From: Bacteroidia bacterium
Lineage (GTDB): Bacteria > Bacteroidota > Bacteroidia > J057
Direction: 5' to 3'
DNA length: 64,000 bases
NCBI GenBank assembly: GCA_033391075.1
Contig: JAWPMV010000001.1
Location: 2,170,001 to 2,234,000 of the forward strand
The position numbers and the translations under genes were made by a program. The notes under the pieces were generated by a model, which had not been told where the DNA came from, searched no databases, and was given only the letters and a program-made list of their open reading frames with translations. Of this stretch, positions 1 through 8,169 are shown piece after piece (position 1 is the stretch's first letter; each line of letters starts with the position of its first letter).

Positions 1-1
1 T

Positions 2-637
2 GAAATCACCATTGCAAATTGCCTGATTCGATCAGATATAGCACTACAGTCATTCGACATCAATGGCATCCATGTATCGCAATGTTATTTCCAGGGAGAA
101 GGCATAGATGCTTCTTCCAATAATCCAGGCTTTAACGGAGTTGTTTTTATTAACAACATTGTGGAAGGTAACTTTTTGATTCCTGACAATTCAACGGGAA
201 CCATCAACCACAATTTGTTTCTGGGGGATCGTTTTGAAGTCTTGAGTTTTGCAGGAGAACTTCGATCCAATATCGCTACATCAACCAACACAAGCAATTT
301 TGCAGTTAGCTCCTCCGGCTCGGGTCAAATTTCCCATAACACGGCGGCCAATGGTCAATTCGGGACGATTGATGACAATAACATTTCAGCAGCAAATGTA
401 TTGTTTGTGGGTTTGACCGGAAATAGCCAGGATGGACAGTATCAATTGGCTGCTGGTGCTACGGCAGTATTGGGAAATGCTCATGACGCTACAGATCGAG
501 GACCATTTGGGGGAAATAGAGCTTACAGTTTGTCTGGACTTTCTGACATCCCCAGAATCATTTCGCTTGAAGTACCTCCTACTGGATCAGCTTCAGAAAC
601 CTTTACCATCCGTGTGAAAGCCCGTGCAGGAAATTAA
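2..637 (+). CDS. Beta-helix-like surface or secreted protein, 3' part (5' end outside window)
   Basis: The reading frame is open from the first codon at base 2 to the TAA at 635..637, so the gene begins upstream of the window. The visible 211 residues are rich in Asn, Gly, Ser and Ile, with short alternating strands such as ITIANCLIRSD and FNGVVFINNIVEGNFL. That pattern is typical of right-handed parallel beta-helix proteins of the pectate-lyase type. The last ~40 residues (after GNRAYSLSGLSDIPRI) look like a short closing strand region, not a type IX sorting domain, so the export route is unclear. The next gene starts 9 bases downstream and is a T9SS cargo protein, so the two are probably co-transcribed. 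No catalytic residues can be assigned from this fragment. Confidence 0.75.
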   Translation, partial: EITIANCLIRSDIALQSFDINGIHVSQCYFQGEGIDASSNNPGFNGVVFINNIVEGNFLIPDNSTGTINHNLFLGDRFEVLSFAGELRSNIATSTNTSNFAVSSSGSGQISHNTAANGQFGTIDDNNISAANVLFVGLTGNSQDGQYQLAAGATAVLGNAHDATDRGPFGGNRAYSLSGLSDIPRIISLEVPPTGSASETFTIRVKARAGN

Positions 638-646
638 TCTATAGCC

Positions 647-1678
647 ATGAGAAAAATTAAGATGCTAAAATTTTGCACAGGCTTTGTTCTACTTATTACA
701 ATGCTTCTTTCAGGAAGTAATTGTTTCGGGCAAAACCAGATCACGCGCGCAGAATGGTTTGTGGATCTGGATCCTGGATTTAATATGGCAAATCAGGTCT
801 CAAGCCTTACGCCTGGCCTGGAAGTAGATGTGAATCTAAATCTGGATTTGAGTAATTATACTCCTGGACTTCATACCTTTTATGTTCGGATGTTGGACAA
901 TGCGGGGAGCTGGTCCCATACGCTTTCCCAAAATTTCTATGTATTAAGTAGAGATAGCTCTGAAGATTTGTCTTCCCTTGAATGGTTCTGGGATATCGAT
1001 CCTGGATTCGGGCAGGGAAATCCGGTTCCTAATGTTTCCGGTGATACGCTGGATAGCAGTTGGGCGATAAATTTGGATACACTAGCTCCGGGAATCCATA
1101 ATTTGTATGTGAGGGTTCAGGACGAAGAGGGCCTATGGAGCCAAAGCCTGAATGCGAGTAGTTGTATAATCGCTGAACCAGAAGCCCTGATAGATAGGTT
1201 CACTTATTATTATCAAGATTCTCTGGGGAGTTCAGATACCATCCTGTATAGTCTTATGCAGGCACAGTCTTATGTTGATATCTCTTTTGAGCCGGATACT
1301 TCAAGTTTGATGGGTAACAGGACTTATCAATTGTGCATCAATGCCATACGAACGGATGGCGTGATGAGTTTTGATGCTTGCCAGAGCTTTTCCTGGAGCT
1401 CCTCGGTTGGAATAGACCGGGGAAGTTTGACCTCTCTGGTAAAGCTCTACCCGAATCCTGCTTCCGGATTTATTTCTTTGGAACTACCAGGAAGGAGAAG
1501 CGGGAAGATGAAAGTCAGTTTAATTGATATGCGGGGCAAATACCTGATGGAGAAAGTATTTGATAGAACGGCAAGTCATCTTCAAAGACTCGAACTTCCT
1601 GAATTAGTTCCCGCTGTATATTTTTTAAGTATCGAGATGGGACAGCAAGTCGGGATAAAGAAAATACTTGTAAAGTAG
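647..1678 (+). CDS. Secreted protein with type IX secretion C-terminal sorting domain
   Basis: 343 residues. The N-terminus is a signal peptide (basic MRKIK, hydrophobic FVLLITMLL, then SGSNCFGQ). Two tandem ~75-residue modules follow. They begin AEWFVDLDPGF (about residue 35) and LEWFWDIDPGF (about residue 110), and each closes with a LHTFYVRMLDNAGSWS-type strand. This repeat is common in Bacteroidota surface proteins and its function is not known. A domain at about residues 185-255 is followed by a type A T9SS sorting domain of ~75 residues, with the VKLYPNPASG start and a VYFLSI...GIKKILVK ending. The protein is therefore expected to cross the outer membrane through the Por system and be released or anchored to the surface. 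A strong terminator lies 17 bases after the stop. Confidence 0.85.
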   Translation: MRKIKMLKFCTGFVLLITMLLSGSNCFGQNQITRAEWFVDLDPGFNMANQVSSLTPGLEVDVNLNLDLSNYTPGLHTFYVRMLDNAGSWSHTLSQNFYVLSRDSSEDLSSLEWFWDIDPGFGQGNPVPNVSGDTLDSSWAINLDTLAPGIHNLYVRVQDEEGLWSQSLNASSCIIAEPEALIDRFTYYYQDSLGSSDTILYSLMQAQSYVDISFEPDTSSLMGNRTYQLCINAIRTDGVMSFDACQSFSWSSSVGIDRGSLTSLVKLYPNPASGFISLELPGRRSGKMKVSLIDMRGKYLMEKVFDRTASHLQRLELPELVPAVYFLSIEMGQQVGIKKILVK

Positions 1679-1694
1679 AAGCTTATGCAAAAAG

Positions 1695-1725
1695 AAAGGG
1701 CCAGAAATATTTCTGGCCCTTTTTT
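1695..1725. terminator. Bidirectional intrinsic terminator
   Basis: An 11-bp perfect stem (1698..1708 with 1709..1719, core GGGCCAGAAAT) is flanked by AAA on the left and a run of six T on the right. It sits between the stop of the plus-strand T9SS cargo gene (1678) and the stop of the minus-strand E2 gene (1745). It can therefore end both transcripts. Confidence 0.85.
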
Positions 1726-1744
1726 ATGTTATTCTTATCCATTT

Positions 1745-3043
1745 TTATATCAGGATTCTCACCGGATCTTCCAGCAATTGTCTGAACGTAACCAGGAATT
1801 GAGAACCAACCATTCCGTCAACCACACGGTGATCACAGGAAAGGGTAACTTTCATCATATGAGCAGGAACAATCTCTCCGTCTTTTACAATCGGCTTCTG
1901 GATAATGGCTGAAACGGCCATGATGCAGGAGTTGGGAGGATTGATGATGGCGGTAAATTCTTCTATGCCCATCATGCCCAGATTAGAAATACTGAAGGTA
2001 TTTCCTTCCCAATCAGCTGGCTGAAGTTTACGGTCTCTGGCTTTTTTGGCGAGATCTTTGGCTTCAGCAGATATGCTGGCCAGTCCTTTTTGATCTGCAA
2101 AGCGGATCACAGGTACAATCAGGCCTTCATCAACAGCTACAGCCATTCCTACATGGATATGCTGATTGTAGCGGATGCTATCGCCATTCCAACCTGCATT
2201 TACAGCGGGATGCTGTCTAAGCGCAGTTGCTGCAGCTTTGATCACCAGGTCATTGAAAGATATTTTAACCGGTGCAACTTCATTCAGGGACTTTCTTGCT
2301 GCTACTGCCTTATCCATGTTGATTTCCATGGTAAGGTAGAAGTGAGGTGCAGTAAACTTGCTTTCTCCCAGTCTACGCGCAATGGTTTTACGCATTTGAG
2401 AAAGAGGTTTATCCTCAGAGCTCTCTACACCGCTTACTGCCATAGGTACAAATGTACTGGATCCATTGGCAGATGCTGCGGGAAGTGGAGCTTCCTTATA
2501 GTTCTCAATATCACGTTTGATGATACGACCCCCTTCGCCAGTACCCTGAACTCGTTGTATGTCTATTCCTTTTTCTTTGGCCATAGCTTTGGCCAGAGGT
2601 GAAGCTTTAAGTCTACCATCAGTTGAGGAACTTTCCTCAACTACAGCAGGAGCAGCAGCTATTACAGGGGCGCTAACTTTTACTTCTTTAACAGGCTCTG
2701 GACTTGGAGCGGGAGCCTCAGCCTTTGGTTCCTCTGCGGGAGGAGCGCTTTCTGCGGCAGGAGCAGCATTTTTAGCTTCCTCAATCAGAGCAGCTACATC
2801 TTCTCCTTTTTCTCCAATGATCACCAGTAATTCGCCAACAGGAATCCCCTTTCCTTCTTCAATACCGACATGCAGTACGGTACCATCAAAGAAAGATTCG
2901 ACATCCATGGTCGCCTTATCGGTTTCCACTTCGGCCAGCAGATCACCATTGCCAACCGTATCTCCTACTTTTACATGCCATGCTGCGATAACTCCTTCTG
3001 TCATGGTATCGCTCAAGCGAGGCATTTTGATAACTTCAGCCAT
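1745..3043 (-). CDS. pdhC: Dihydrolipoamide acetyltransferase (E2) of the pyruvate dehydrogenase complex
   Basis: 432 residues. E2 forms the core of the cytoplasmic 2-oxoacid dehydrogenase complex and moves the acetyl group from the lipoyl arm to CoA. Visible parts in order: one lipoyl domain (residues 1-80) with the lipoylated lysine K43 in ETDKATMD; an Ala/Pro/Glu-rich flexible linker (about 90-140); a peripheral E3-binding domain (KASPLAKAMAKEKGIDI through GGRIIKRDI); and a C-terminal CoA-acyltransferase domain with the catalytic HRVVDG motif near residue 405. The opening MPRLSDTMTEG favours pyruvate over 2-oxoglutarate as substrate, though a branched-chain E2 cannot be fully excluded. Only one lipoyl domain is present. 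The E1 and E3 genes are not adjacent, so it appears to be a single-gene unit. Confidence 0.93.
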   Translation of the reverse strand: MAEVIKMPRLSDTMTEGVIAAWHVKVGDTVGNGDLLAEVETDKATMDVESFFDGTVLHVGIEEGKGIPVGELLVIIGEKGEDVAALIEEAKNAAPAAESAPPAEEPKAEAPAPSPEPVKEVKVSAPVIAAAPAVVEESSSTDGRLKASPLAKAMAKEKGIDIQRVQGTGEGGRIIKRDIENYKEAPLPAASANGSSTFVPMAVSGVESSEDKPLSQMRKTIARRLGESKFTAPHFYLTMEINMDKAVAARKSLNEVAPVKISFNDLVIKAAATALRQHPAVNAGWNGDSIRYNQHIHVGMAVAVDEGLIVPVIRFADQKGLASISAEAKDLAKKARDRKLQPADWEGNTFSISNLGMMGIEEFTAIINPPNSCIMAVSAIIQKPIVKDGEIVPAHMMKVTLSCDHRVVDGMVGSQFLVTFRQLLEDPVRILI

Positions 3044-3147
3044 TGAAAATTATTTGCTTAGTTTTTGAGTGGCTAAAATTAGAGATAAGTTTCGAAATGT
3101 AAAACGGCTTTGAAAAAAATCGATCAATATTATAGTAATACCTGCCT

Positions 3148-4632
3148 TTAATTAGAGAATTTGAATCCTAAACGGAATCCTACGTAGTACGGAATCTCAT
3201 TTATCTCTCTTTGTTGCTCTTTATAAACCGGACTTCCCTGAAATTTTATCTGGGGACCGAAGAAAATAGCATGTCTATCTGAAAGATGACGAGAAAAGTT
3301 GAAACCAGCCTGATAGGTCAAATGGAAAGGATGATACTGGATCAATCCGGGTACATCACTAGAGATGGTATTGGAGAATGCGTTCTCTGTTGTTCCTCTT
3401 GAAGCAGTAAAGTCATAGAAGTTTGCACTTTGGGTGATAGACTTTGAATAAGCCCTTGCCGCATAAACCGACGCTCCTCCATAAACTTCTAGCGAAGATC
3501 TACCTCTGTCCAGGATTCGGTAGTTCACTTGTAAGGGAATTCCGAATTGATGGTAGCGGTATTGAGTATTTCTACTTGAAAGGGGCGAATTGAAGCGAGA
3601 AGTTGGCAAAGAACTGCTATTATCAAGAATATTGAGGTTGTAGGTGCCCAGTGAGAAAAGTCCATATTCAACTCCTCCCTGAAGGCTCAATCTTTTATTG
3701 AGTTTCCATTCGGCCAAAATACCGAGACTGATACTTTCTTCAGGAATCACTACTTGTAGATTGCCGGGTGCATTCAATCCTTCATATTGATATCCAGCAG
3801 GCTGATCAGAATTGCTTGGAGCCAGGAAGAGATCTTCATTGGCCAGACTATTTCCAAGATTTAGGTCTCTGTATCCTTTGTGAAAATCGGTATATGCCAA
3901 TAAGGACCACCTTTTGGACTTGGAAGCTCTCTGGCTTTGAAGAGTCATCGGATAGTTGAACGGAGACTTTAAAATCTCTGGTACATCCGCCAAAGGATCC
4001 AGATGGGTGATTTTGAGATCCATGCCGTTGTCTTCCTCAATTTCCTTGTATAAAGAAACTGAAGAAGGCTCCGACAGGCCTTGTGATTCCGGCTGAGCCG
4101 TGTTAGCGTGCTGTGGGACTGTATGTATAAGTTTTTCATTCAAGTCAGCATCGAGGGCCTTAGATCTGAATACAGAAGGCTTCTTAGCGACTGAAGAATA
4201 GGTGGCAGTTGTAGATTTAGGGGGATTTGTTTGTGAAGGATTAGATGGATGACTTGTTGGAGAGGGACGCTTTGTTTCCTGACTTGATTTTGGTTCCGGG
4301 ATAACTATAGTAGAATTTTCCGCTTTTTCAATAGAACTGCTTTCAATAGTTGAATGGGTTTCAACTAAGGGTTTGACAACAGGGGCAGGACTTTCTACCT
4401 GAACCTCCGCCAATTGTTGCTTGGGACTATTTACAGAGCTGTAATTCCAGAAACCCCAAAGCATACCTATGCTACCCAACAATAAAGCAAGGAGCAAGAG
4501 CCAGAACCCTAAGCCTCTTTTATCGTTGCCCGCTACCTGGGCCTCGATATTATTCCAAAGCTCGGGGCTGGGTGGAATAGTTGCCTGCGACAACTTTTCC
4601 CTCAACTTTTTCTCAAATAGTTCAGATGGCAT
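3148..4632 (-). CDS. Anti-sigma-like membrane-anchored protein with C-terminal outer-membrane beta-barrel domain
   Basis: 494 residues from the ATG at 4632 (MPSELFEKKL). This start overlaps the end of the sigma gene by 11 bases, as in translationally coupled pairs; an upstream ATG at 4665 would add 11 residues. The N-terminal ~40 residues contain PSPELWNNIEAQV, usual at the cytoplasmic start of Bacteroidota anti-sigma-like proteins. One membrane segment follows (GFWLLLLALLLGSIGMLWGFW, about 43-63). Then comes a low-complexity Ser/Pro/Thr-rich periplasmic linker (about 70-215), and finally ~250 residues of amphipathic strands (LGILAEWKLNKRLSLQGGVEYGLF and onward, ending YYVGFRLGFKFSN) typical of a porin-like barrel. 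The position directly after an ECF sigma gene argues for a regulatory partner. Family and function are inferred; no exact match is claimed. Confidence 0.7.
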   Translation of the reverse strand: MPSELFEKKLREKLSQATIPPSPELWNNIEAQVAGNDKRGLGFWLLLLALLLGSIGMLWGFWNYSSVNSPKQQLAEVQVESPAPVVKPLVETHSTIESSSIEKAENSTIVIPEPKSSQETKRPSPTSHPSNPSQTNPPKSTTATYSSVAKKPSVFRSKALDADLNEKLIHTVPQHANTAQPESQGLSEPSSVSLYKEIEEDNGMDLKITHLDPLADVPEILKSPFNYPMTLQSQRASKSKRWSLLAYTDFHKGYRDLNLGNSLANEDLFLAPSNSDQPAGYQYEGLNAPGNLQVVIPEESISLGILAEWKLNKRLSLQGGVEYGLFSLGTYNLNILDNSSSLPTSRFNSPLSSRNTQYRYHQFGIPLQVNYRILDRGRSSLEVYGGASVYAARAYSKSITQSANFYDFTASRGTTENAFSNTISSDVPGLIQYHPFHLTYQAGFNFSRHLSDRHAIFFGPQIKFQGSPVYKEQQREINEIPYYVGFRLGFKFSN

Positions 4633-5182
4633 CCTTGTAAATATTTGTTTCCATATAAGCTTCACTGATTCTTTGTTTTAAAAGTGCACGCGCACGGGCA
4701 TATTGCGAACGGGAAGTACTTTCTGATATTTTGAGTTTCTTACCAATCTCCGCATGTGAATAACCTTCTATTGCGTACATATTGAATACCAAACGGTATC
4801 CGCTGGGCAAGGCCTGGATGATCTTAAACAAGAATTCCAATTCCAGCATGTCCAGCGCGTTCTCATTTACCTCCTTGGTCCCTGCTTCTTTTATTTCCAA
4901 CTCCTTATATCGGTGCTTCTCTCTCCTTACATGGTCAATAGCTGTATTGACACAAACCCTGCGAATCCATGCCTCGAGTGAACCTGTTTCCTGATATTTG
5001 TGAAGGTTTTGAAAAATTTTGACAAAGGCATCTTGCAAAATGTCCTCTGCCTCAGCTGTTTTTTGTGCATATCTGTTGCATACAGCCAGCATCCTGGGCG
5101 CATAGTATTCATACAGGGCCTTCTGTGCGGAGGCCTTGCCTGAAATACAATCTTGAATCATCCCAGAATCCGGATGTGGCAT
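4622..5182 (-). CDS. RNA polymerase sigma factor, ECF sigma-70 family
   Basis: 186 residues, usual ECF length. Region 2 runs from about residue 22 to 92 (YYAPRMLAVCNRYAQKTAEAEDILQDAFVKIFQNL, then WIRRVCVNTAIDHVRR), and region 4 from about 120 to 172 with the helix-turn-helix GYSHAEIGKKLKISESTSRSQ. It directs RNA polymerase to a small set of promoters, probably in response to an envelope signal passed by the membrane protein encoded next. Its 3' end overlaps that gene by 11 bases, so the two are one operon. The gene is preceded by a bidirectional terminator at 5247..5278, which makes it the first gene of its transcript. Confidence 0.93.
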   Translation of the reverse strand: MPHPDSGMIQDCISGKASAQKALYEYYAPRMLAVCNRYAQKTAEAEDILQDAFVKIFQNLHKYQETGSLEAWIRRVCVNTAIDHVRREKHRYKELEIKEAGTKEVNENALDMLELEFLFKIIQALPSGYRLVFNMYAIEGYSHAEIGKKLKISESTSRSQYARARALLKQRISEAYMETNIYKDAI

Positions 5183-5246
5183 GAGATATTATTTAACAGC
5201 TAAACGCAGCTTCTTTTTAATTCGCTGCATCAAATTTCCAGAAAAT

Positions 5247-5278
5247 AAAAAAATGCCACCAATAAGGGTGGCATTTTT
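5247..5278. terminator. Bidirectional intrinsic terminator
   Basis: The stem ATGCCACC (5253..5260) pairs with GGTGGCAT (5267..5274) across a 6-base loop. It is flanked by A6 on the left and T5 on the right, so it works in both directions. It lies downstream of the 55-residue minus-strand gene (stop 5338) and upstream of the sigma gene (start 5182), isolating the two. Confidence 0.85.
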
Positions 5279-5337
5279 CTTCAAAAAACCAGAGAAGATT
5301 TATACAAAGCCGTCTGAGCGGCGGATTTCCATCTCTA

Positions 5338-5505
5338 CTAAGGCAGTACAGAAATGCTTTTCTCCATATCAATCGCTACTTCTGTAGTCGCTGTTTTGTC
5401 AAGGTCAGCATTAAGATTTGCAATGGTCAAAACGCCTCCTAAAAGTGCAAGGGCTAATAAGGCCGCTCCTGCTATGTTCTTTATATTTCTATTTCGCTTT
5501 TTCAT
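5338..5505 (-). CDS. Small hydrophobic protein, 55 residues
   Basis: ATG at 5505..5503, stop TAG at 5340..5338. The product starts MKKRNRNIKNIAG, has one hydrophobic stretch (AALLALALLGGVLTIA, about residues 13-29), and ends in a short polar tail (NLNADLDKTATTEVAIDMEK...). It may be a one-pass membrane protein or an exported peptide whose leader is cut after the hydrophobic stretch. It stands alone between two intrinsic terminators (5637..5669 upstream, 5247..5278 downstream), which supports a real single-gene transcript. The opposite-strand frame here shows no family resemblance. I do not recognise the family. Confidence 0.55.
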   Translation of the reverse strand: MKKRNRNIKNIAGAALLALALLGGVLTIANLNADLDKTATTEVAIDMEKSISVLP

Positions 5506-5636
5506 AATGTTTGTTTTGGTTACACTATTAATACGCCTTAAGACCTAAAAAAGTAACTATAAAAGCATCGCCTTTAGCAAGCGTGTTGCCTGAAATGCTA
5601 AACGTGTCTGAAAAAGCTCATGAATTGGAGAAAGGT

Positions 5637-5669
5637 AAAAAAAATGCCCTGAATAAGCATCCAGGGCAT
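5637..5669 (-). terminator. Intrinsic terminator of the DUF3078 gene
   Basis: On the minus strand the stem ATGCCCTG/CAGGGCAT (5662..5669 with 5644..5651, loop of 10) is followed by a run of eight T (5637..5644 read in reverse). It lies 24 bases after the stop of the minus-strand gene ending at 5693. Confidence 0.85.
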
Positions 5670-5692
5670 AAACGTCCATATAAAGAATATGA

Positions 5693-6637
5693 TTATTTCG
5701 AGCTAATGTTGTAGGTCAAGCCTACAACGTAATAGGTTTGTAGAGGACTTTCTCCTCCCAAATCTCTTCCTCCAGCTTCAGCTGCAAGGGCTTCCTGCTT
5801 GTTGCCCCTTAAGCCTAATTCAGCACCTACGCCAAATCCATTGGCTACATTAAATGCTACACTATTGATCCAGGTCCAGTTCGATAGATCTGAAGATTTG
5901 TAGCTTTGGAAGGTAGAAAAGTTGGACTTCCAGTCAACCTTTCCTCCTAATTTGGCAGTGTAATCTGCAACGATCTTTGCTCCCAATGAAGATTGAAAGT
6001 CAAATGCCTGATTAGAGAATACAAAGTTGTAGTTCAAGGGATGAATAACAATGACCAGATTGGACATTGGGGTCCAGGTAGCACCTACACCAAAGTCCAG
6101 GTAACCAGGATTGTTAAAATTACTTACGATAGTAGAACGATACTCACCCAAAGCGGAAGCTGCCAATTTTTCATTGAACTTGTATCCGTACAAAGAACTA
6201 ATGTTGATCGCATCAGAAGTTGACTGAAGCGTATCAGAGTCATTAGGATTGTCTTTGTCATCAACACTCAACCAACCCATATTGATATTGCCAGAATTTC
6301 TCCAGAAAGATTTCTCAGTGAAATAGTTAGCAAATCCATTTAATCCGATTCCGATATTTGTGGAAGTGATATTGGGTTGTGCGCGGGAAAGCCAGTCATT
6401 GAATCCATTGAATCCCAGACCAAATACTCCAAATGCTCCATTTTCCCAACGAGGGAATTTTACAAGTTGAGCTTCAATTCCAGCAATTTCTCCATTAAGG
6501 GCATCAATTTGACCTTGAAGTGTTGCTACCTCTGCCTGCTTTTCAGCTTTTTGAGTATTCAGCTCTTCATCAGTCTGGCCAAAGGCGAAAAGGGTACATG
6601 AAAGGATGATTCCTAAAAGTAAAAGACTTCTTTTCAT
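5693..6637 (-). CDS. DUF3078-family outer-membrane beta-barrel protein
   Basis: 314 residues. A signal peptide (MKRSLLLLGIILSCTLFAFGQ) is followed by a ~40-residue heptad-like segment (about 22-62, ELNTQKAEKQAEVATLQGQI...), likely a periplasmic coiled coil. The remaining ~250 residues alternate polar and aromatic residues in amphipathic strands (NWLSRAQPNITSTNIGIGLNGF, LAASALGEYRSTIVSNF) and end in a strand with a final aromatic region (YYVVGLTYNISSK). This is the pattern of the Bacteroidota DUF3078 family, whose function is not known. The N-terminal coiled coil might touch peptidoglycan, but that is inference. The gene has its own promoter-like box (6665..6672) and terminator, so it is monocistronic. 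Confidence 0.82.
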   Translation of the reverse strand: MKRSLLLLGIILSCTLFAFGQTDEELNTQKAEKQAEVATLQGQIDALNGEIAGIEAQLVKFPRWENGAFGVFGLGFNGFNDWLSRAQPNITSTNIGIGLNGFANYFTEKSFWRNSGNINMGWLSVDDKDNPNDSDTLQSTSDAINISSLYGYKFNEKLAASALGEYRSTIVSNFNNPGYLDFGVGATWTPMSNLVIVIHPLNYNFVFSNQAFDFQSSLGAKIVADYTAKLGGKVDWKSNFSTFQSYKSSDLSNWTWINSVAFNVANGFGVGAELGLRGNKQEALAAEAGGRDLGGESPLQTYYVVGLTYNISSK

Positions 6638-6664
6638 TGTAGTTTAATTAGTTGAAATCGGGCG

Positions 6665-6672
6665 CAAATATA
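6665..6672 (-). promoter_or_regulatory. Bacteroidota-type -7 box upstream of the DUF3078 gene
   Basis: Read on the minus strand the bases are TATATTTG, an exact match to the TAnnTTTG -7 element of Bacteroidota housekeeping promoters. It lies 28 bases before the ATG at 6637. The -33 TTG-type element is not clear (only a T-run about 15 bases further upstream). The rest of the 324-base gap 6638..6961 is AT-rich and should also hold the divergent nuo promoter, but I see no convincing plus-strand -7 box. Confidence 0.5.
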
Positions 6673-6961
6673 TTTCATTGCACGCATAAAAAATCTTTAG
6701 GCTTAAATTTATTCTAGTTTTTTCTGCTTTATCAATTCTGTATTCTCTCTGAAAAGCTCTTTGAGAACAGGAAAAATGACTATTTTTACCTTAGAATTAT
6801 TTCGCATGAATACTTAGCCTGAATATTCGTGTTTTGGACATGGATATCCGTGAAAGGTCACAGCTTTTGTGCGAAAATAGTTTTTTCGAGCTTCTTCAAT
6901 ATTCCAATAACCAAAATATTTAGCCTAATGTTTGGTTTTGGGCTGGTGAAATTAAAAGAAA

Positions 6962-7420
6962 TTGACTGAATTTGCTAAAATACTGCTCTTCCTGATTGCT
7001 GCCTGCATCTTTGTAGGAATAGGCTATATGGCCAATTTCCTTTTGGCTCCCAATAGACCCAATCCAGAGAAAAACAGCAGTTATGAGTGTGGAGAAGAAG
7101 CATTGGATCAGGGGGCAATTCAATTCAATCTCCGCTTTTACATCATTGGACTTATATTCCTCATATTTGAGGTGGAAATCTTATTTCTCTTTCCCTGGGC
7201 GACGGTTTTTGCGGAGAAAGAGTTGATCGAAGCCAATTCTTCCTGGGGCTGGTTTGCTCTGGCGGAGGCCTTGCTATTTGTCGCCGTTCTGGCATTGGGA
7301 TTAGCTTATGTATGGCGAAAAGGAGGATTGGAATGGGTGAAAACGGAGGCTGTGCCTTTGAATAGAGAAATAGGCCTTCCGGAAATTCAGTATGAAAAAG
7401 TAAATCAAAAGTATAGCTGA
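6962..7420 (+). CDS. nuoA: NADH-quinone oxidoreductase subunit A
   Basis: 152 residues. NuoA is a small membrane subunit at the junction of the peripheral and membrane arms of complex I, near the quinone site. Three membrane helices are visible (about 6-28, 60-83 and 96-118). Between the first two is the conserved loop SYECGEEALDQGAIQFNLRF, with the Glu-Cys-Gly signature, followed by LIFEVEILFLFPW. The start is taken as TTG at 6962, because a stop (TAA 6953..6955) lies just upstream and the next ATG (codon 23) would delete most of helix 1. It is the first gene of the nuo operon. Confidence 0.92.
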   Translation: MTEFAKILLFLIAACIFVGIGYMANFLLAPNRPNPEKNSSYECGEEALDQGAIQFNLRFYIIGLIFLIFEVEILFLFPWATVFAEKELIEANSSWGWFALAEALLFVAVLALGLAYVWRKGGLEWVKTEAVPLNREIGLPEIQYEKVNQKYS

Positions 7421-7451
7421 AAAGCTGTATTATTATAATAGAAAAAGAATT

Positions 7452-7613
7452 ATGCCCGGAATTTGGGAAATACTGATCATTGGAATTGTGGTAGCGACCA
7501 TAGTCGTTCCTTATTTCAAGAAAAAGAAAGAAGCCGAACGCATCGCCGAAAACAAAAAGCGTCCCCGCTATAAGGCTCCTGATGCAAGAGAGGTTGATTA
7601 TGAAGAAGAATGA
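7452..7613 (+). CDS. Small single-span membrane protein inside the nuo operon
   Basis: 53 residues from ATG 7452 to TGA 7613. One membrane helix ([19 protein letters not shown], about 4-22) is followed by a lysine-rich stretch (KKKKEAER) and a charged tail ending VDYEEE. It lies 31 bases after nuoA and overlaps the nuoB start by 14 bases, so it is likely translated as part of the operon. By the positive-inside rule the tail should be cytoplasmic, on the side of the peripheral arm. Possible roles are an accessory or assembly factor of complex I; no known family is recognised. Confidence 0.65.
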   Translation: MPGIWEILIIGIVVATIVVPYFKKKKEAERIAENKKRPRYKAPDAREVDYEEE

Positions 7614-8169
7614 GGCGCAAACATGGGAGGGATATGATCCTGCAGCTGGTAAAAGTGGTCAGGGAAATATCATCATCACCCGGGTAGAGGATTTGCTTAA
7701 TTGGGCAAGGCTTTCTTCTCTCTGGCCTATGGGTTTTGGCCTGGCCTGTTGCGCGATCGAAATGATGGCTAGTAATGCCAGCCACTATGACCTCGACCGA
7801 TTGGGGGTTTTCCCCCGACCTTCTCCCCGCCAATCTGATGTAATGATCGTTGCAGGTACGGTTACTTTTAAAATGGCCGACCGAATCAAGCGCTTATATG
7901 AACAAATGCCTGAACCCCGATATGTGATATCTATGGGTTCCTGTTCAAATTGTGGAGGACCTTATTGGGAGCATGGATACCATGTGGTAAAAGGCGTGGA
8001 TAGAATTATTCCGGTAGATGTGTATGTTCCTGGTTGTCCCCCGAGGCCTGAAGCCCTGATTGGTGGAATCCTTAAATTGCAGGAGAAGATCAGAGGCGAA
8101 AAGTATTTCCAGACAGAAAAACCTCAGGAAATTCCAACGAATATTCATGGAAGTAGCAAAAATAGTTGA
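7600..8169 (+). CDS. nuoB: NADH-quinone oxidoreductase subunit B
   Basis: 189 residues. NuoB carries the terminal iron-sulfur cluster N2, which passes electrons to quinone. The four cluster ligands are visible: the adjacent pair C50-C51 (GLACCAIE), C115 (MGSCSNCGG) and C146 (VPGCPPRP). Also typical are the [16 protein letters not shown] and [11 protein letters not shown] segments. ATG 7600 is preferred over the ATG at 7582 because an AGAGAGG ribosome-binding site lies six bases upstream of it. It overlaps the 53-residue gene before it by 14 bases and nuoC after it by 23 bases. Confidence 0.96.
   Translation: MKKNEAQTWEGYDPAAGKSGQGNIIITRVEDLLNWARLSSLWPMGFGLACCAIEMMASNASHYDLDRLGVFPRPSPRQSDVMIVAGTVTFKMADRIKRLYEQMPEPRYVISMGSCSNCGGPYWEHGYHVVKGVDRIIPVDVYVPGCPPRPEALIGGILKLQEKIRGEKYFQTEKPQEIPTNIHGSSKNS

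Noticed and set aside
2559-3068. 169-residue plus-strand open frame rich in Ser, Ala and Gly
   Set aside because: It is antisense to the lipoyl domain and the Ala/Pro-rich linker of the E2 gene; its composition is what that linker gives in reverse. No family pattern.
5354-5548. 64-residue plus-strand open frame
   Set aside because: It is the shadow of the minus-strand 55-residue gene, which is better placed with respect to the flanking terminators.
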